Below, one piece after another: positions 26,357 to 35,025 of a stretch of DNA of 64,000 nt; position 1 is the stretch's first letter, and every line of letters starts with the position of its first letter. The notes below the pieces were generated by a model that was not told the origin of the DNA, made no database searches, and worked only from the letters and a program-made list of their open reading frames with translations. The DNA is from Ensifer oleiphilus (GTDB lineage: Bacteria > Pseudomonadota > Alphaproteobacteria > Rhizobiales > Rhizobiaceae), in contig NZ_JABWDU010000011.1 of the NCBI RefSeq assembly GCF_013371465.1, forward strand, positions 107,156 to 171,155, written 5' to 3'. The translations under genes and the position numbers were made by a program.

Positions 26357-27268
26357 TCAGGTGGCGCCGGCAGCCTTGGCCAACTCCGCCAGCCGCTCCT
26401 GGCAAATGGTTTCGACGAGGCGGTGCAGGTGCTCGGTCCGGTCGAGAAGCCACCCGAGTGCCTCCTCGCTGATCTCGAAGTGCTTTGCGTAGCGCGCCTT
26501 CACATAGGCCTCGTTCAGGGTGTTGTACCAGGCAATAAAGCGGTGCTGGTCGCGCGGCCAGGCCTCGACGAGCCGCTGATCCTGGCCTTCTGCAAGCCCG
26601 CGAAGGAATTTGAGGTTGTGGGACGGTGGGCTGTGGTTTGTGACGGTTAGAAGGAATGTCGAGTATGCGGTCTCGATGGCTTGATGCAATTGGAAGGCCG
26701 CCAGCCTGAGATTTCCTTTGTTGATAAGAAATTCCGTGGTCTTCACGAAATCCACCGCATCGGGAAACCGTCTTTCGAAATGCTCTTTTGCCACTCTGAG
26801 CGCGTCGACAGGAGAAAGCCGCTTCGGCTGTGCCAGCGGCTGGTCGTCGAGCTCGTAGAGCAAAATACCCTCGCGCAGGATGTCGACGAAGAAATACTGC
26901 CCCTCGGTGAGGAATGTGTTGACCTCACGTCGTCCATGGACGATCAGCCCGACAGGCGTCGACACGCCCTTGTCCCACATCAACCGATCGGTCGCCTTGT
27001 CCCAATATTCCGGCTCGGCAAGTTTGCGGGTGTTAACGATGACAAGGATATCATAGTCGGAACGGTATCCTTTCATCGTGTGCGGTTCGTCCACCCATGT
27101 TCCACGGGCATACGAACCGAACAGAATGATCTTCAGGATCCGACCGCGCTTCTTGAAAGGGGCGGTCCCGCCCTCGAGCGCATCGGCAAACTCCTCGTGG
27201 ATGATCTCCACGAGGCGGGCAAGCTCGCGCTGCTTTTTCTCCGGCAGGTGATCCAGGCTCGTTTTCAT
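26357..27268 (-). CDS. Nucleotidyltransferase-HEPN fusion protein
   Basis: A 303-residue protein joining a minimal nucleotidyltransferase (LFGSYARGTW, then YRSDYDILVIV: the GS-x-ARG and SD-x-D metal motifs, about 50-80) to a C-terminal HEPN helical domain (about 150-300; LAAFQLHQAIETAYSTFLLT). In separate-gene form such MNT-HEPN pairs are toxin-antitoxin systems in which the transferase modifies and silences the HEPN RNase. Fused versions are common on rhizobial plasmids. ATG 27268 replaces an upstream TTG. It lies after traG on the opposite strand, alone. Self-contained regulatory or defence function is inferred only. Confidence 0.85.
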   Translation of the reverse strand: MKTSLDHLPEKKQRELARLVEIIHEEFADALEGGTAPFKKRGRILKIILFGSYARGTWVDEPHTMKGYRSDYDILVIVNTRKLAEPEYWDKATDRLMWDKGVSTPVGLIVHGRREVNTFLTEGQYFFVDILREGILLYELDDQPLAQPKRLSPVDALRVAKEHFERRFPDAVDFVKTTEFLINKGNLRLAAFQLHQAIETAYSTFLLTVTNHSPPSHNLKFLRGLAEGQDQRLVEAWPRDQHRFIAWYNTLNEAYVKARYAKHFEISEEALGWLLDRTEHLHRLVETICQERLAELAKAAGAT

Positions 27269-27424
27269 ATGCAACCGATAGGATAAAGGCTACTCGTCGT
27301 CTACCACAAGGAACAAGAAAGGTGGCGCGTCTGCGATCCGCGCCGTTTGATCCGGCCGACCGCGTGACTCTGGAGCGTGCCACTTGTCCCAAAGATGATG
27401 AGCGTAACAGGCGGCGACAGCAAC

Positions 27425-27531
27425 GCTGCCAAAGCCCGTTCGCGCGCGGCTTGACCGGTAAAAAGCCTCGTCTCGGAGGATTAGCATCGCGACGGCCACA
27501 GGCCGGGATCCGGGAAGCCTAGGCCCGGCAA
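27425..27531. repeat. Dispersed repeat copy 1
   Basis: About 107 bases nearly identical in length and order to 63064-63170, roughly 85% alike by eye. On the minus strand both copies keep the frame PGSRPxAVAMLILRDEAF followed by R-x-x-RARTG-x-GS, so the repeat may be a decayed or very small coding element. The surrounding 27269-27805 has no other recognisable gene. Confidence 0.65.
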
Positions 27532-27572
27532 TCCGCTCCGTTTCGCCGCGAGGCTCATGTCTGTGTCCGTCG

Positions 27573-27627
27573 CACCGCAGTCGCGGTGTATCGGCCCGCA
27601 GCCCGGCTGCGGGCCGCATTTTTTTTT
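27573..27627 (+). terminator. Tandem hairpins ending in a T-run, orphan terminator
   Basis: CACCGC-AGTC-GCGGTG (27573-27588), then GGCCCGCAGC-CCG-GCTGCGGGCC (27593-27615) followed by GCA and nine T. The second is a textbook plus-strand intrinsic terminator. The only upstream genes on this strand end 1.4 kb earlier beyond an opposing gene, so an unannotated short RNA may end here. Confidence 0.7.
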
Positions 27628-27805
27628 CGGGATGCCGAACTTGGTCGCCTCCCTCATTTGGGGGATGGCACCGACAGCGACGGAAGAATAGAGACTGGCA
27701 CACGGTGGCAGCCGTGGGGATATTCGGTGCAACGATACGAGGCGGCGCGCTCGAATATCCCTCGCCCACTCAGCCGCTTAAGCGGCCGCACGGTTGTCCA
27801 CGTCT

Positions 27806-28741
27806 TCATTCGTCCACGTCTTCATTCGCAACTTTGCCAGCCATCGGCTGCAGGCCGTGCAGAAAGGTGACGGCTCGTTCGGCATGGGCGGCCATCTGGA
27901 ACACAAGTCGCCTGTCGTTTTTCAATTTCGTCAGCCATGAGGCGATGTAGGCGGCGTGATCGTCGCGCGGCTCGATCGCAAGGCCGAGATCGGCGGCGAG
28001 GAACACACTTCCGAGTTCGGCAACCAACTCCTCCTTGGCATATCCTTCATCACCCCTCTTTGCGCGGCCGAGATTGCGATCGAGCCGGGTGGGGCTCATG
28101 GTCCAATGGATTGCCTCGTGCCCGAGGGTGGTCGCGTGGCTTTCAGCCGACACGAACGCTTCGAAACGCGGCATCTGGATGAAATCTCCGACGGGGTGGT
28201 AGTACGCCTTACTGCCTCCGTGCCGAATGTCGGCGCCGAGATTGGCGAAGAACCGGTCGGCTACGTCGTTGCGCTCCTTGCCGCTCTCAGGCAACGCGGA
28301 TGGTGTTGCATGATAGCGCTCCGGCAAGCCGTCAATCTGATCGGCATTGAAGACGCTGTATCCTTTCATGAACGGGATCCGACGTTCGATCTCCTCGCCG
28401 GCGTCGTCGGTCTCCTTTCGCTCGATGGCATTGGCGTAGACGACAAGGGTCGACGTCTCACCCTTGCGCACTTGTGCGCCGAGTTCCGCCGCCTGCCTGT
28501 ACGTCATCCAATAGCTTGATGAATATCCCTGCTCTGCTGCCGTCATCCAGAGAAGTACGGTGTTGATGCCGCGATAGGCAACGCCGTTATGACGAAGCGG
28601 ACGGACCGGCGTCCCTCCCCCGCCCCAAGGCTGCATCCACGGCCGTGTGCCTGCCTCCAACTGCTCGACGATGCGGTTGGTGATGCGCTCGTAAACATCG
28701 CTGGTGGTAATTGCGATTGCTGCCTCTGTCTTCCTTGCCAT
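27806..28741 (-). CDS. ArdC-like antirestriction protein (ssDNA-binding N-domain plus zincin)
   Basis: A 311-residue protein. The N-terminal domain is an ssDNA-binding ArdC type (DVYERITNRIVEQLEAGTRP, WGGGGTPVRPLRHNG, YRGINTVLLW). The C-terminal zincin-like metallopeptidase domain has TLGHEAIHWT with the HExxH zinc motif and AKEELVAELGSVFLAADLG with a third ligand candidate Glu. ATG 28741 is chosen because the conserved domain starts there; the frame upstream is low-complexity GC-rich DNA. In conjugative plasmids ArdC enters the recipient with DNA and protects against restriction. It sits behind a GC-rich leader hairpin. Confidence 0.9.
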   Translation of the reverse strand: MARKTEAAIAITTSDVYERITNRIVEQLEAGTRPWMQPWGGGGTPVRPLRHNGVAYRGINTVLLWMTAAEQGYSSSYWMTYRQAAELGAQVRKGETSTLVVYANAIERKETDDAGEEIERRIPFMKGYSVFNADQIDGLPERYHATPSALPESGKERNDVADRFFANLGADIRHGGSKAYYHPVGDFIQMPRFEAFVSAESHATTLGHEAIHWTMSPTRLDRNLGRAKRGDEGYAKEELVAELGSVFLAADLGLAIEPRDDHAAYIASWLTKLKNDRRLVFQMAAHAERAVTFLHGLQPMAGKVANEDVDE

Positions 28742-29459
28742 TGCCTTGCCCTTTCCCTGATCTCGCGAAGCGGGAGCCGTTCGCTCCTGCTTTCGAGCTC
28801 GCGCGGAGCAGCGGGGGATTGGGGTGCAAGCGATCCGCGCGGGGAACCGGCTGCACGAAACGAAACAACAGTGGAGTGGAGGAAGCTGGGCGGCGGGCGC
28901 TTGGAAGGGGCGAAGGGGGCAGCGCCCCCCGGCCCTTCGCCTTATGCAAGAATGGGGCGCAAGTCGCGCCGACAAGCTACCCTCTGACGGTCCCGGGGCA
29001 CTATCTCGCTAGATAACCCGGCATGACACCGAGAGCAGATGAACGGTTCAGGTGGGTTCCAAGCCAAGCACGAAATCGATGACCTTGGATGAAGACATTT
29101 CGCAGGGCTTCAGGATAGTGCTCGCGTCAGAGAGCACATAGAGGTTGAAGGATGCGACCGATGCAGTTCTCGACGGCCGTGATCACGAGGTCCTGCACGT
29201 CTTCGCTCTTGATGCCCTGAGAACGGTGGAACGGACGTGTTTGTCCATGTGTCCGCGGTTGAAGGCGGCAGTCCGCTTCGAGAAGGCCAAAAGGTCAGCT
29301 ACGACATTGGCCAGGACCGTAAGACAGGAAAATCACGAGCCGAAAACGTCAGGTCAGCCTGAGTTGCCAACTGTACAACAGTGACACCGACGAAAGTCGC
29401 GAGCTGTGGTTCAACGAAGGACTCGCTGGCCTTCGAAGCGAAGGTCAGCAAACCACAAT
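28742..29459. other. ArdC leader and gene-free stretch
   Basis: The first 250 bases are GC-rich leader of the ardC-like gene. From about 29000 to 29459 there are only short frames with no recognisable domain or ribosome site; it may contain decayed plasmid DNA. Confidence 0.4.
28909..28941. promoter_or_regulatory. GC-rich inverted repeat upstream of the ardC-like gene
   Basis: GGCGAAGGGGGC-AGC-GCCCCCC-GGCCCTTCGCC: the inner arms GGGGGC/GCCCCC are perfect and GGCGAAG/CTTCGCC pair outside. Single-strand promoters of leading-region genes often form such stems; a role here is conjecture. Confidence 0.4.
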
Positions 29460-30002
29460 TCAGTTTGTTTCGAACCGTTCAAGCATTTTTTGGAGCAGGG
29501 TGTTTTCCTGCCGAAGCCGTTGCGCGAGCAGCCCTTTCAGACGGCGGTTCTCTTCCTCGAGCGCGGCAAGGTCGTCAATTGTTTCGGGAGTAACGATAAC
29601 CGTCCGGCTGCCAATAGGACGAGCCCGGCGCGCTGAGCCCTGACGCGTCAGCTTCGTTTTTTGTGGGATAGCCTTGGGGCGATCCACTTCCAAGGGTAGG
29701 ATCGGAGCAGAACCGGAAAAAACATCAACGCTACCAGCGCCGCTTTCTGACGGGTCCGCCAGATCTGCGATTGGGGCAGCAGCCTCGATTACGGCGCCCT
29801 CGTTTGGCAAAACTTCAGCAGTGGTCTCTGGAGCAGGCAGGTCCATTCGCTGAGCCGGTTCGAACAGATGCGGTGCTTCTGTCTCCGCCGCGCGCACCAG
29901 GGCCTTGAGGTCCGTGTCGCCCCAAATTGAAGACTGGCTGGTAGTCAACCGCCGGCGAGCCGATTTGACTTCGACGATAAACGTTCGCTGTTGCGGTTTC
30001 AT
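29460..30002 (-). CDS. SyrB-like protein (third of tandem cluster)
   Basis: A 180-residue protein with a long, probably disordered, Ala/Pro/Glu-rich middle and a C-terminal coiled segment, IDDLAALEEENRRLKGLLAQ then RLRQENTLLQKMLERFE. The coil matches the C-terminal signature of rhizobial SyrB proteins (LEEENxRLRK-x-LAEKLRxEN). Start ATG 30002 follows GGAG. The N-terminus FIVEVKSARRRLTTSQSSIW is peculiar to this copy and shows no recognised domain. Probably a regulatory protein pairing through its leucine-rich C-terminus; target unknown. Confidence 0.7.
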   Translation of the reverse strand: MKPQQRTFIVEVKSARRRLTTSQSSIWGDTDLKALVRAAETEAPHLFEPAQRMDLPAPETTAEVLPNEGAVIEAAAPIADLADPSESGAGSVDVFSGSAPILPLEVDRPKAIPQKTKLTRQGSARRARPIGSRTVIVTPETIDDLAALEEENRRLKGLLAQRLRQENTLLQKMLERFETN

Positions 30003-30034
30003 GCGGCTCCAACGTTTAAGGATGCGATATCAGT

Positions 30035-30550
30035 TTACGGCGTGTCATACCGCCCAAGCATTTTTTTGAGCTGCGTATTCTGCAACCGCAACTTTTCTGC
30101 AAGCCGGCGTCTTAGTTGCCGGATGTCCTTGTCCAGTGCGGTCATCTCATCGAAGGTCATCGGCGGCTGTGGGGCACCGGAGGTGCCATCTCCATACTCG
30201 ACGACCTCGGCCACTGCAACATCGCCAGCGCTCGTTTTCCGGCTGCGCCTCGGCCTTTTCGTCGGCGGAGGCTGTGGCGGTCCGGCGGGTTCCGGAAGCA
30301 CCACCTGAGCGTCGGCAGGTGATCGGTCAACTGTTGCAGCGAGCGTCCCGTCACCTTCGTCAACCGCAGCAACTTCGGTGTCGATGTTCGGAGCGTCGAG
30401 ACTGCTTGCCTCCTCGTTTGGGGCCTCCACAATGGGGTCAGCAACCTCTCGTTCCGGGTCCGTGGTCTCGATTTCAGGAGGATTTTCCGGCGCCTTGACC
30501 GTTCGTCCCAAGGACGCCAGCTGGACCAGATATTTCCATGGTGCTTTCAT
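30035..30550 (-). CDS. SyrB-like protein (second of tandem cluster)
   Basis: A 171-residue protein, 32 bases upstream of the previous one. Acidic and proline-rich centre (PPQPPPTKRPRRSRK), then the C-terminal coil ALDKDIRQLRRRLAEKLRLQ followed by NTQLKKMLGRY, clearly related to the SyrB coil. N-terminus MKAPWKYLVQLASLGRTVKA is unlike its neighbours. The ribosome site is weak. As for the other two, the shared coil would allow homo- or hetero-oligomers. No enzymatic motif. Confidence 0.7.
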   Translation of the reverse strand: MKAPWKYLVQLASLGRTVKAPENPPEIETTDPEREVADPIVEAPNEEASSLDAPNIDTEVAAVDEGDGTLAATVDRSPADAQVVLPEPAGPPQPPPTKRPRRSRKTSAGDVAVAEVVEYGDGTSGAPQPPMTFDEMTALDKDIRQLRRRLAEKLRLQNTQLKKMLGRYDTP

Positions 30551-30670
30551 AATGCGCCGCCAACCCGATCAATGGCACCGGCATCCTCGGCAGCAGCCCT
30601 CAAAGGAACTCCAGCCAGAATGCGATGACAAGGGCCAATCAGGCTATCCGATCGGCCCTCTATCAATTGA

Positions 30671-31093
30671 TCAGGCAAGGCCCAACCGCTTGCGCAGTTC
30701 CGCGTTCTCGGCCCGCAGTTTTTCGGCCAGCGCCTTGCGCAGCCGCGCGTTCTCTTCTTCGAGCTGGCGAAGATCTGCAATGTCGTCGAGGACTGGAGCT
30801 GGAGCCGTCGTCACCGTCGGCTGCTTTGCCCCACGGGTTTCGCCGGCGCCCTTGGCGACCTTCTTTGCCCTGGTCTCGCGAACGGCCGGCGCCTCTAGCG
30901 AAAGCTTAACGTCTACAGACTTGTCTGCACGCTTCCTGCGTCCCCTCTCCGGCTGGGCAGCAACGGCCGCCGGTGCTTCAGCAGTCGCGTCCGCAACGAC
31001 ATTCTTGGGTCGCGGCCCCCGACGCTTCTTGGGCGGTGCGACTTCCGCCGGCGGCGCGGTCTCCACGATTTCGGTATTGCTCTCGTCTGCCAT
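30671..31093 (-). CDS. SyrB-like transcriptional regulator (first of tandem cluster)
   Basis: A 140-residue protein starting MADESNTEIVETAPPAEVAP, the characteristic SyrB beginning. A Lys/Arg/Ala/Pro-rich middle (PPKKRRGPRPKN, GRRKRADKS) precedes the C-terminal DIADLRQLEEENARLRKALA then EKLRAENAELRKRLGL. In Sinorhizobium meliloti SyrB counteracts SyrM, a LysR activator of nodulation and exopolysaccharide genes. Start ATG 31093 behind GAGAGGGA. The best match to the family among the three in this cluster; target unknown, and no syrM is in the window. Confidence 0.82.
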   Translation of the reverse strand: MADESNTEIVETAPPAEVAPPKKRRGPRPKNVVADATAEAPAAVAAQPERGRRKRADKSVDVKLSLEAPAVRETRAKKVAKGAGETRGAKQPTVTTAPAPVLDDIADLRQLEEENARLRKALAEKLRAENAELRKRLGLA

Positions 31094-31484
31094 GAGTTTG
31101 TTTCCCTCTCGAACCGATCATCTTTTTCCATTGCGCGGAAAGCAGAGTCAACGCATCGCGACATCTTCTATGCGTTGGCGCATTACACGGTTGCCGGTCA
31201 ATGCGGGAACCGAAGGCTACTAGGCGCCGGCAGCGGGGTTCACGCTGCAACGTTCGTGGTCGAGTTTTTCTGCGGCAGCGTACCGGAATCGAGGAAACAG
31301 ACCTTCTATCCGCTGAGTTATGCGCTTAGCGTACATGAGCAGTTTCTGTTGGACTGCAATCCTCCCCGCTCCCAGTGAGCCATATGGGTGCTATACTCGC
31401 CCCGCCTACCGGCGAGGCCTTTCTTTCCGGCACGAGAGTTCCCGTCGCTAGAGCCAGCCATCAGGATACTCCGAGAGGCACTGC
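31094..31484. other. Intergenic region without recognised gene
   Basis: About 390 bases upstream of the syrB-like cluster and of the gene at 31485. A short stem CTCGCC/GGCGAG near 31397-31417 followed by a T-rich stretch could be a weak plus-strand terminator. Nothing else recognised. Confidence 0.3.
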
Positions 31485-31856
31485 ATGAAAGCTGAAGAAA
31501 TTTCGCTAAGGTATTCCGCTCTCCGGCCCGACGGCGCTATTGTGGAGATCGAGTTCAATCAGGAAATCGCCGCTTCGCTCGCGCGGCTTCCGGATGATCC
31601 TTCGCTCTACTTCGATCTGAGCGAACCACATCTCCTCGTTCCGCTCGAGCAGTTGGTCAACGCGCGTGCGCGCGAAAGAGGCATCGTCAATGCCAACCGC
31701 CACATGGTCGCGGCAGCGAAAGGCAGTCTGGAAAAACGCAAACCCCTCACTGTTCAGTCCTTAGGCAACGAGCTGTGGCTCGTGGTGGATGGCAATTCGA
31801 CTTTGCTCAACGCGCGTCATTCTGGTTGGCGGGCGATACCTTGCTGCATGAGATGA
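31485..31856 (+). CDS. Hypothetical plasmid protein with ParB-like C-terminal motif, possibly truncated
   Basis: A 123-residue protein. The segment LWLVVDGNSTLLNARHSGW resembles the V-x-DG-N-x-R-x-x-A motif of ParB/Srx-type proteins, but that motif lies at the very end here, whereas a full ParB/Srx fold would continue. It breaks off as RAIPCCMR, close to IS debris, so the 3' end may have been lost. Start ATG 31485; a ribosome site (GAGAGGCACTGC) precedes it. Likely a fragment of a plasmid maintenance or regulatory protein. Confidence 0.5.
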   Translation: MKAEEISLRYSALRPDGAIVEIEFNQEIAASLARLPDDPSLYFDLSEPHLLVPLEQLVNARARERGIVNANRHMVAAAKGSLEKRKPLTVQSLGNELWLVVDGNSTLLNARHSGWRAIPCCMR

Positions 31857-32120
31857 CCAGACACATCTGGATATCCCGCCATCGATCGAACGGGCACTTG
31901 CATGCTCGGGGGCCAATTTCACCGAAAAGCGGCGATTGCGTTGTGGAAATCCTCGCATTTCGCTCCACCTCGCTGGGACGCCGGATGACAAAAGGGATCC
32001 GGGCGGGCGAGACTCGCCTCTCGACGCACTGGTCAATGCCAACGTTGGGAGCAAGGATGACGACCTTCAGCCTGGTCGAGACCATGAGCGGTCGGAGTCG
32101 TCATGTCCTGTTTGATCACC

Positions 32121-32408
32121 ATGTCGCAGAAAGAGTTGCATCGCCTCGAAGTCATCCAGAAGATCCGTGACGAGCGCCTGAGCGTTGTCCAGGCTGCCGA
32201 ACTGCTCAAGCTCAGTCGAAGTCAGATCCACAGACTGCTGCAGGCCTATGATCAAGATGGTCCGGCCGGTCTTGTTTCGAAGAAGCGATCCCGGCCGAGC
32301 AATCGGCGCCACAGCGAGGATTTCCGCAATGCGGCGCTGGATCTGATCCGCGAACGCTATCTGGATTTTGGTCCGACGTTAGCGCGCGAGAAGCTCATCG
32401 AACTGCAC
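32121..32408 (+). pseudogene. Transposase N-terminal fragment (ISNCY-like helix-turn-helix)
   Basis: Reads MSQKELHRLEVIQKIRDERL, then AAELLKLSRSQIHRLLQAY, DGPAGLVSKKRSRPSNRR and LDFGPTLAREKLIELH, the DNA-binding N-terminal part of an ISNCY-type transposase. After LH the sequence changes abruptly into an alpha/beta hydrolase in another frame, so more than three quarters of the transposase is missing. Bases 31857-32120 before it may include the element's end but no inverted repeat was fixed. Confidence 0.75.
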
Positions 32409-32409
32409 C

Positions 32410-33171
32410 GGATTCCCGGAAACACTGACGGCCTGGAAGCAGATCGCGGAAACATTGGGCACGGACTACGAAGTGCATGCTTTCGACTGGCCCGGTTACG
32501 GCCAGCCTTCGCGCCCGTCGGTTTCACGGCTCTCCTATTCGCCGAAGGACTACGCCAAAGTTCTCAAGGCCTATATCGAGACGGCGGGCGTCGAGCGATC
32601 GAACCTCGTCATCTACGCCTCGGATATCGGCGGCCTTCCCGCACTGCTTTTGGCCATCGAAGAACCAACCGTGGCAAGGAAGATCATCGTCGGCGACTTC
32701 GCCCCGTTCAATCGGCCGCAGTACATGTACGAGAACCTGCAGAATCTCAAGGCAGAGCCGACGGCGACGCCAACACGAACCTTCATGAACAAGACCAGCG
32801 ACGAGATCCTGCAGAACGTCCATCGTCGCGGCCTTAGACCGGAACCCCAGTACGAACTGCCCCCCGAGCTGCAAGCGGACATGAAGGATTGCTGGACACG
32901 TGAGGGCGTATCCAGCGCCGACGCCCTCGCCTCCTATTACTCCCATTTCACCCGCGACGAAGACTATCTCGAAGCCAATCTTCACAGGCTGAAGACTCCC
33001 GTGAAAGTGATCTGGGGCGACAGCGACATCTACATCAAGCCGGAAATGGGCAAGGAGTTCGCCGAGCGCACCCATTCGGAATTCGAACTTCTCACAGGTA
33101 TCGGCCACTTCCCGCACCTGCAGGATCCTGCTCGGACAATCGAAGAGGTGCGGGCCGCCTTTGCGGACTAG
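32410..33171 (+). pseudogene. Alpha/beta hydrolase lacking its N-terminus
   Basis: From 32410 the frame reads GFPETLTAWKQIAETLGTDY, then FDWPGYGQPSRPS, ASDIGGLPALLLAIEE at the nucleophile elbow, VIWGDSDIYIKPE with the acid, and GIGHFPHLQDPARTIEEVRA with the catalytic His. About 35 residues expected before the oxyanion HG-F motif are missing, replaced by transposase DNA in a different frame. A TTG at 32455 could start a shorter product without the oxyanion loop, unlikely to be active. Related to haloalkane dehalogenase/epoxide hydrolase-like enzymes. Convergent with a LysR gene. Confidence 0.75.
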
Positions 33172-33173
33172 CC

Positions 33174-34076
33174 TTACGAAACCTCGCCTCGTTTGCAGGC
33201 AGCGCGAAGGCGAGGCAGTGCCCAGTCGACGAAGGACCGCACTTTCAGCGTCAACTGACCCTGTCCGGAATAGACAATGCGGATAGGTCTGGGCGCCTGG
33301 TCGAAAGCCTCCAAAACCGGCACGAGAGCGCCTGAAGCTAGCTCGTCCGGGACCTGATAATCGAACAGGCGGGCGATCCCAGCGCCGCCGACCGCTGCAG
33401 TCACGCAATTGGTGGCAGTGTTGACCTCAAGGCGTGCACGCGGAACCGCCTCCACCGGGTTGCCATCGACATTGAAAGTCCAGAAGAAGGTCCGCTTGTT
33501 GAAGAGTATTCCGTCGTGGTCTACCAGATCGCTCGGATGTTCCGGCACGCCGCGGCGCTGCAAATAGGCCGGACTGGCGCAGGTCAGCAGGCGGAACTCA
33601 CCAGCCTTGACCGCGTAGAGAGAACTGTCGGCGAGGTCACCCAGGCGAATGGCGATGTCGACCTGCTCCTCCACGAGATGCACGGTCCTGTCGAGCGAGA
33701 GCAGGTTCAGAGACACCTCCGGATACATCTGCATATAGCTGATCGCGATCGGCATCACATAGCGGGCGCCGAACTCTAACGGCATGGTGATCGTCAGGGT
33801 GCCGCGCGGCGTCTGGTATTCGCCTGACGCCCGACGCTCCGCCTCATCGAGGTCCGCGATAATCTTTCGAGCCGCCTCTACATATTCTCGGCCGGCATCG
33901 GTGAGCTGAAGATTGCGGCTGGTGCGCACGATGAGGCTCGCGCCGAGGTGCCGTTCGAGTTCGGCAACCTTGCGGCTGACGCTGGGCAAGGGAGCATTCA
34001 GCTTCCTGCTCCCTGCAGAGATACTGCCGGCATTGACGACTGCCAGCAGCATCTTCATTGCTTCAAGGCGATCCAT
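33174..34076 (-). CDS. LysR-family transcriptional regulator
   Basis: A 300-residue LTTR. N-terminal winged helix: MDRLEAMKMLLAVVNAGSIS, SRKLNAPLPSVSRKVAELER. The effector domain begins TPRGTLTITMPLEFGARYVM and continues through EQVDIAIRLGDLADSSLY. The type is the large subgroup acting on oxidoreductase or stress genes. The broken hydrolase converges with it; the TetR gene lies upstream on the same strand with 45 bases between. Targets unknown. Confidence 0.9.
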   Translation of the reverse strand: MDRLEAMKMLLAVVNAGSISAGSRKLNAPLPSVSRKVAELERHLGASLIVRTSRNLQLTDAGREYVEAARKIIADLDEAERRASGEYQTPRGTLTITMPLEFGARYVMPIAISYMQMYPEVSLNLLSLDRTVHLVEEQVDIAIRLGDLADSSLYAVKAGEFRLLTCASPAYLQRRGVPEHPSDLVDHDGILFNKRTFFWTFNVDGNPVEAVPRARLEVNTATNCVTAAVGGAGIARLFDYQVPDELASGALVPVLEAFDQAPRPIRIVYSGQGQLTLKVRSFVDWALPRLRAACKRGEVS

Positions 34077-34121
34077 TGTATCCCCCGCGGGCGATTCGAC
34101 GTTGCTTACGACATTATGGTC

Positions 34122-34760
34122 CTATGCTCTGCCTGTGTCTGAAACCTTCGCCTGCTGTTCTGCACCTTCGCGCCGGGCCGGCGGTTCGTTAGGAACCCGC
34201 GCCTCCTCGGCAAGCAGGCTCGTCGCCATGCGCTTGCTCTGCCGAACCGGCTCGCCGGTTCGCGTCATTTGCGCGATGGCGGTCGCCCCCTCGTGCAGGA
34301 GGTTGATCGCGTCTGCGATGCGTTTCGGTTCCGCGAACCGGGCCGCATGAGCGAGCTCTTCGAAATAGGCAAGGACTAGGCGCTTATGCATCAAGGCAGC
34401 GCGGAACACCGGATCTACGGCTTCCTTGTGTTCTCCGGCAGCGCTCATGAAAATGCAGCCGCGGAACTGCTTGTCGCGGACCGAGGCCTCCAGGAAATCG
34501 AAGGTCGCCAGAAGCCGCTCGTAGGGTTCGCTCGCCCGTTGCTCGACAAAGATGCGCATCTCGGCACGGGATTCTTCGTCGCGCCGCTCCAGCGCCGCCA
34601 GGATGAGATCTTCTTTGGTTTCGAAGTGCCGATAGAGCGTGGTCTTGGCCACGCCGGCTTCGGCGATGAGAAGATCGATACCGGTCGCGTGGTAGCCGTG
34701 AAGGTTGAACAGGCGCAGGGCGGTGTCCAGCAGATGTCCGCGGATCTCTGAGCGGCGCAT
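34122..34760 (-). CDS. TetR-family repressor, proposed controller of the redox-repair genes
   Basis: A 212-residue TetR regulator. DNA-binding part MRRSEIRGHLLDTALRLFNL, ATGIDLLIAEAGVAKTTLYR, HFETKEDLILAAL. ATG 34760 follows AAGGAG. A C-terminal ligand domain includes a Cys in KQFRGCIFMSAAGEH that could sense electrophiles. It is divergent from DUF417, and GATAC-N6-GTATC-like elements lie before both genes and also before trxB at 41683. Proposed role: autorepressor and repressor of the DUF417-DUF1127-msrB-msrA operon and trxB. The binding assignment is inference from repeated sites. Confidence 0.9.
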   Translation of the reverse strand: MRRSEIRGHLLDTALRLFNLHGYHATGIDLLIAEAGVAKTTLYRHFETKEDLILAALERRDEESRAEMRIFVEQRASEPYERLLATFDFLEASVRDKQFRGCIFMSAAGEHKEAVDPVFRAALMHKRLVLAYFEELAHAARFAEPKRIADAINLLHEGATAIAQMTRTGEPVRQSKRMATSLLAEEARVPNEPPARREGAEQQAKVSDTGRA

Positions 34761-34775
34761 GCTTACTCCTTAAAA

Positions 34776-34791
34776 CGAAACAGAATGGTAT
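34776..34791. promoter_or_regulatory. Candidate TetR operator (own promoter)
   Basis: GAAAC-AGAATG-GTATC, fitting GATAC-N6-GTATC with one mismatch. It lies 16 bases before the tetR start, so binding would block its own transcription. Confidence 0.55.
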
Positions 34792-34927
34792 CATTTTATC
34801 GTATTGAGCGAGAAATGCAAGCCATCGTCGCCACCGCCCAGGCGCCAAGTTCAAAATGATCCTGTCGTTTCAAACTGCGCCCTTCGTATAACACGACTAC
34901 AAATTCCCGGGCACAGGATTGCCAAAC

Positions 34928-34973
34928 GATACAGATCGGTATATTTAAGCCGGTATCGATACGGACCTGTATC
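34928..34973. promoter_or_regulatory. Two candidate TetR operators before DUF417
   Basis: GATAC-AGATCG-GTATA (34928-34943) and GATAC-GGACCT-GTATC (34958-34973), centres 30 bases apart. AACGATACAG at 34925-34934 and CTGTATCGTT at 34968-34977 also form a wider inverted repeat. The sites lie 50-100 bases upstream of the DUF417 start. Confidence 0.65.
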
Positions 34974-35025
34974 GTTTATTGGACAATCGGGAGATTTGCC
35001 CGACGCCACCAACCAGGAGAAGACT

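Noticed and set aside
32103..32837. A continuous 244-codon frame as a transposase-hydrolase fusion protein
   Set aside because: After 32408 the frame is out of register with the hydrolase and reads meaningless sequence.
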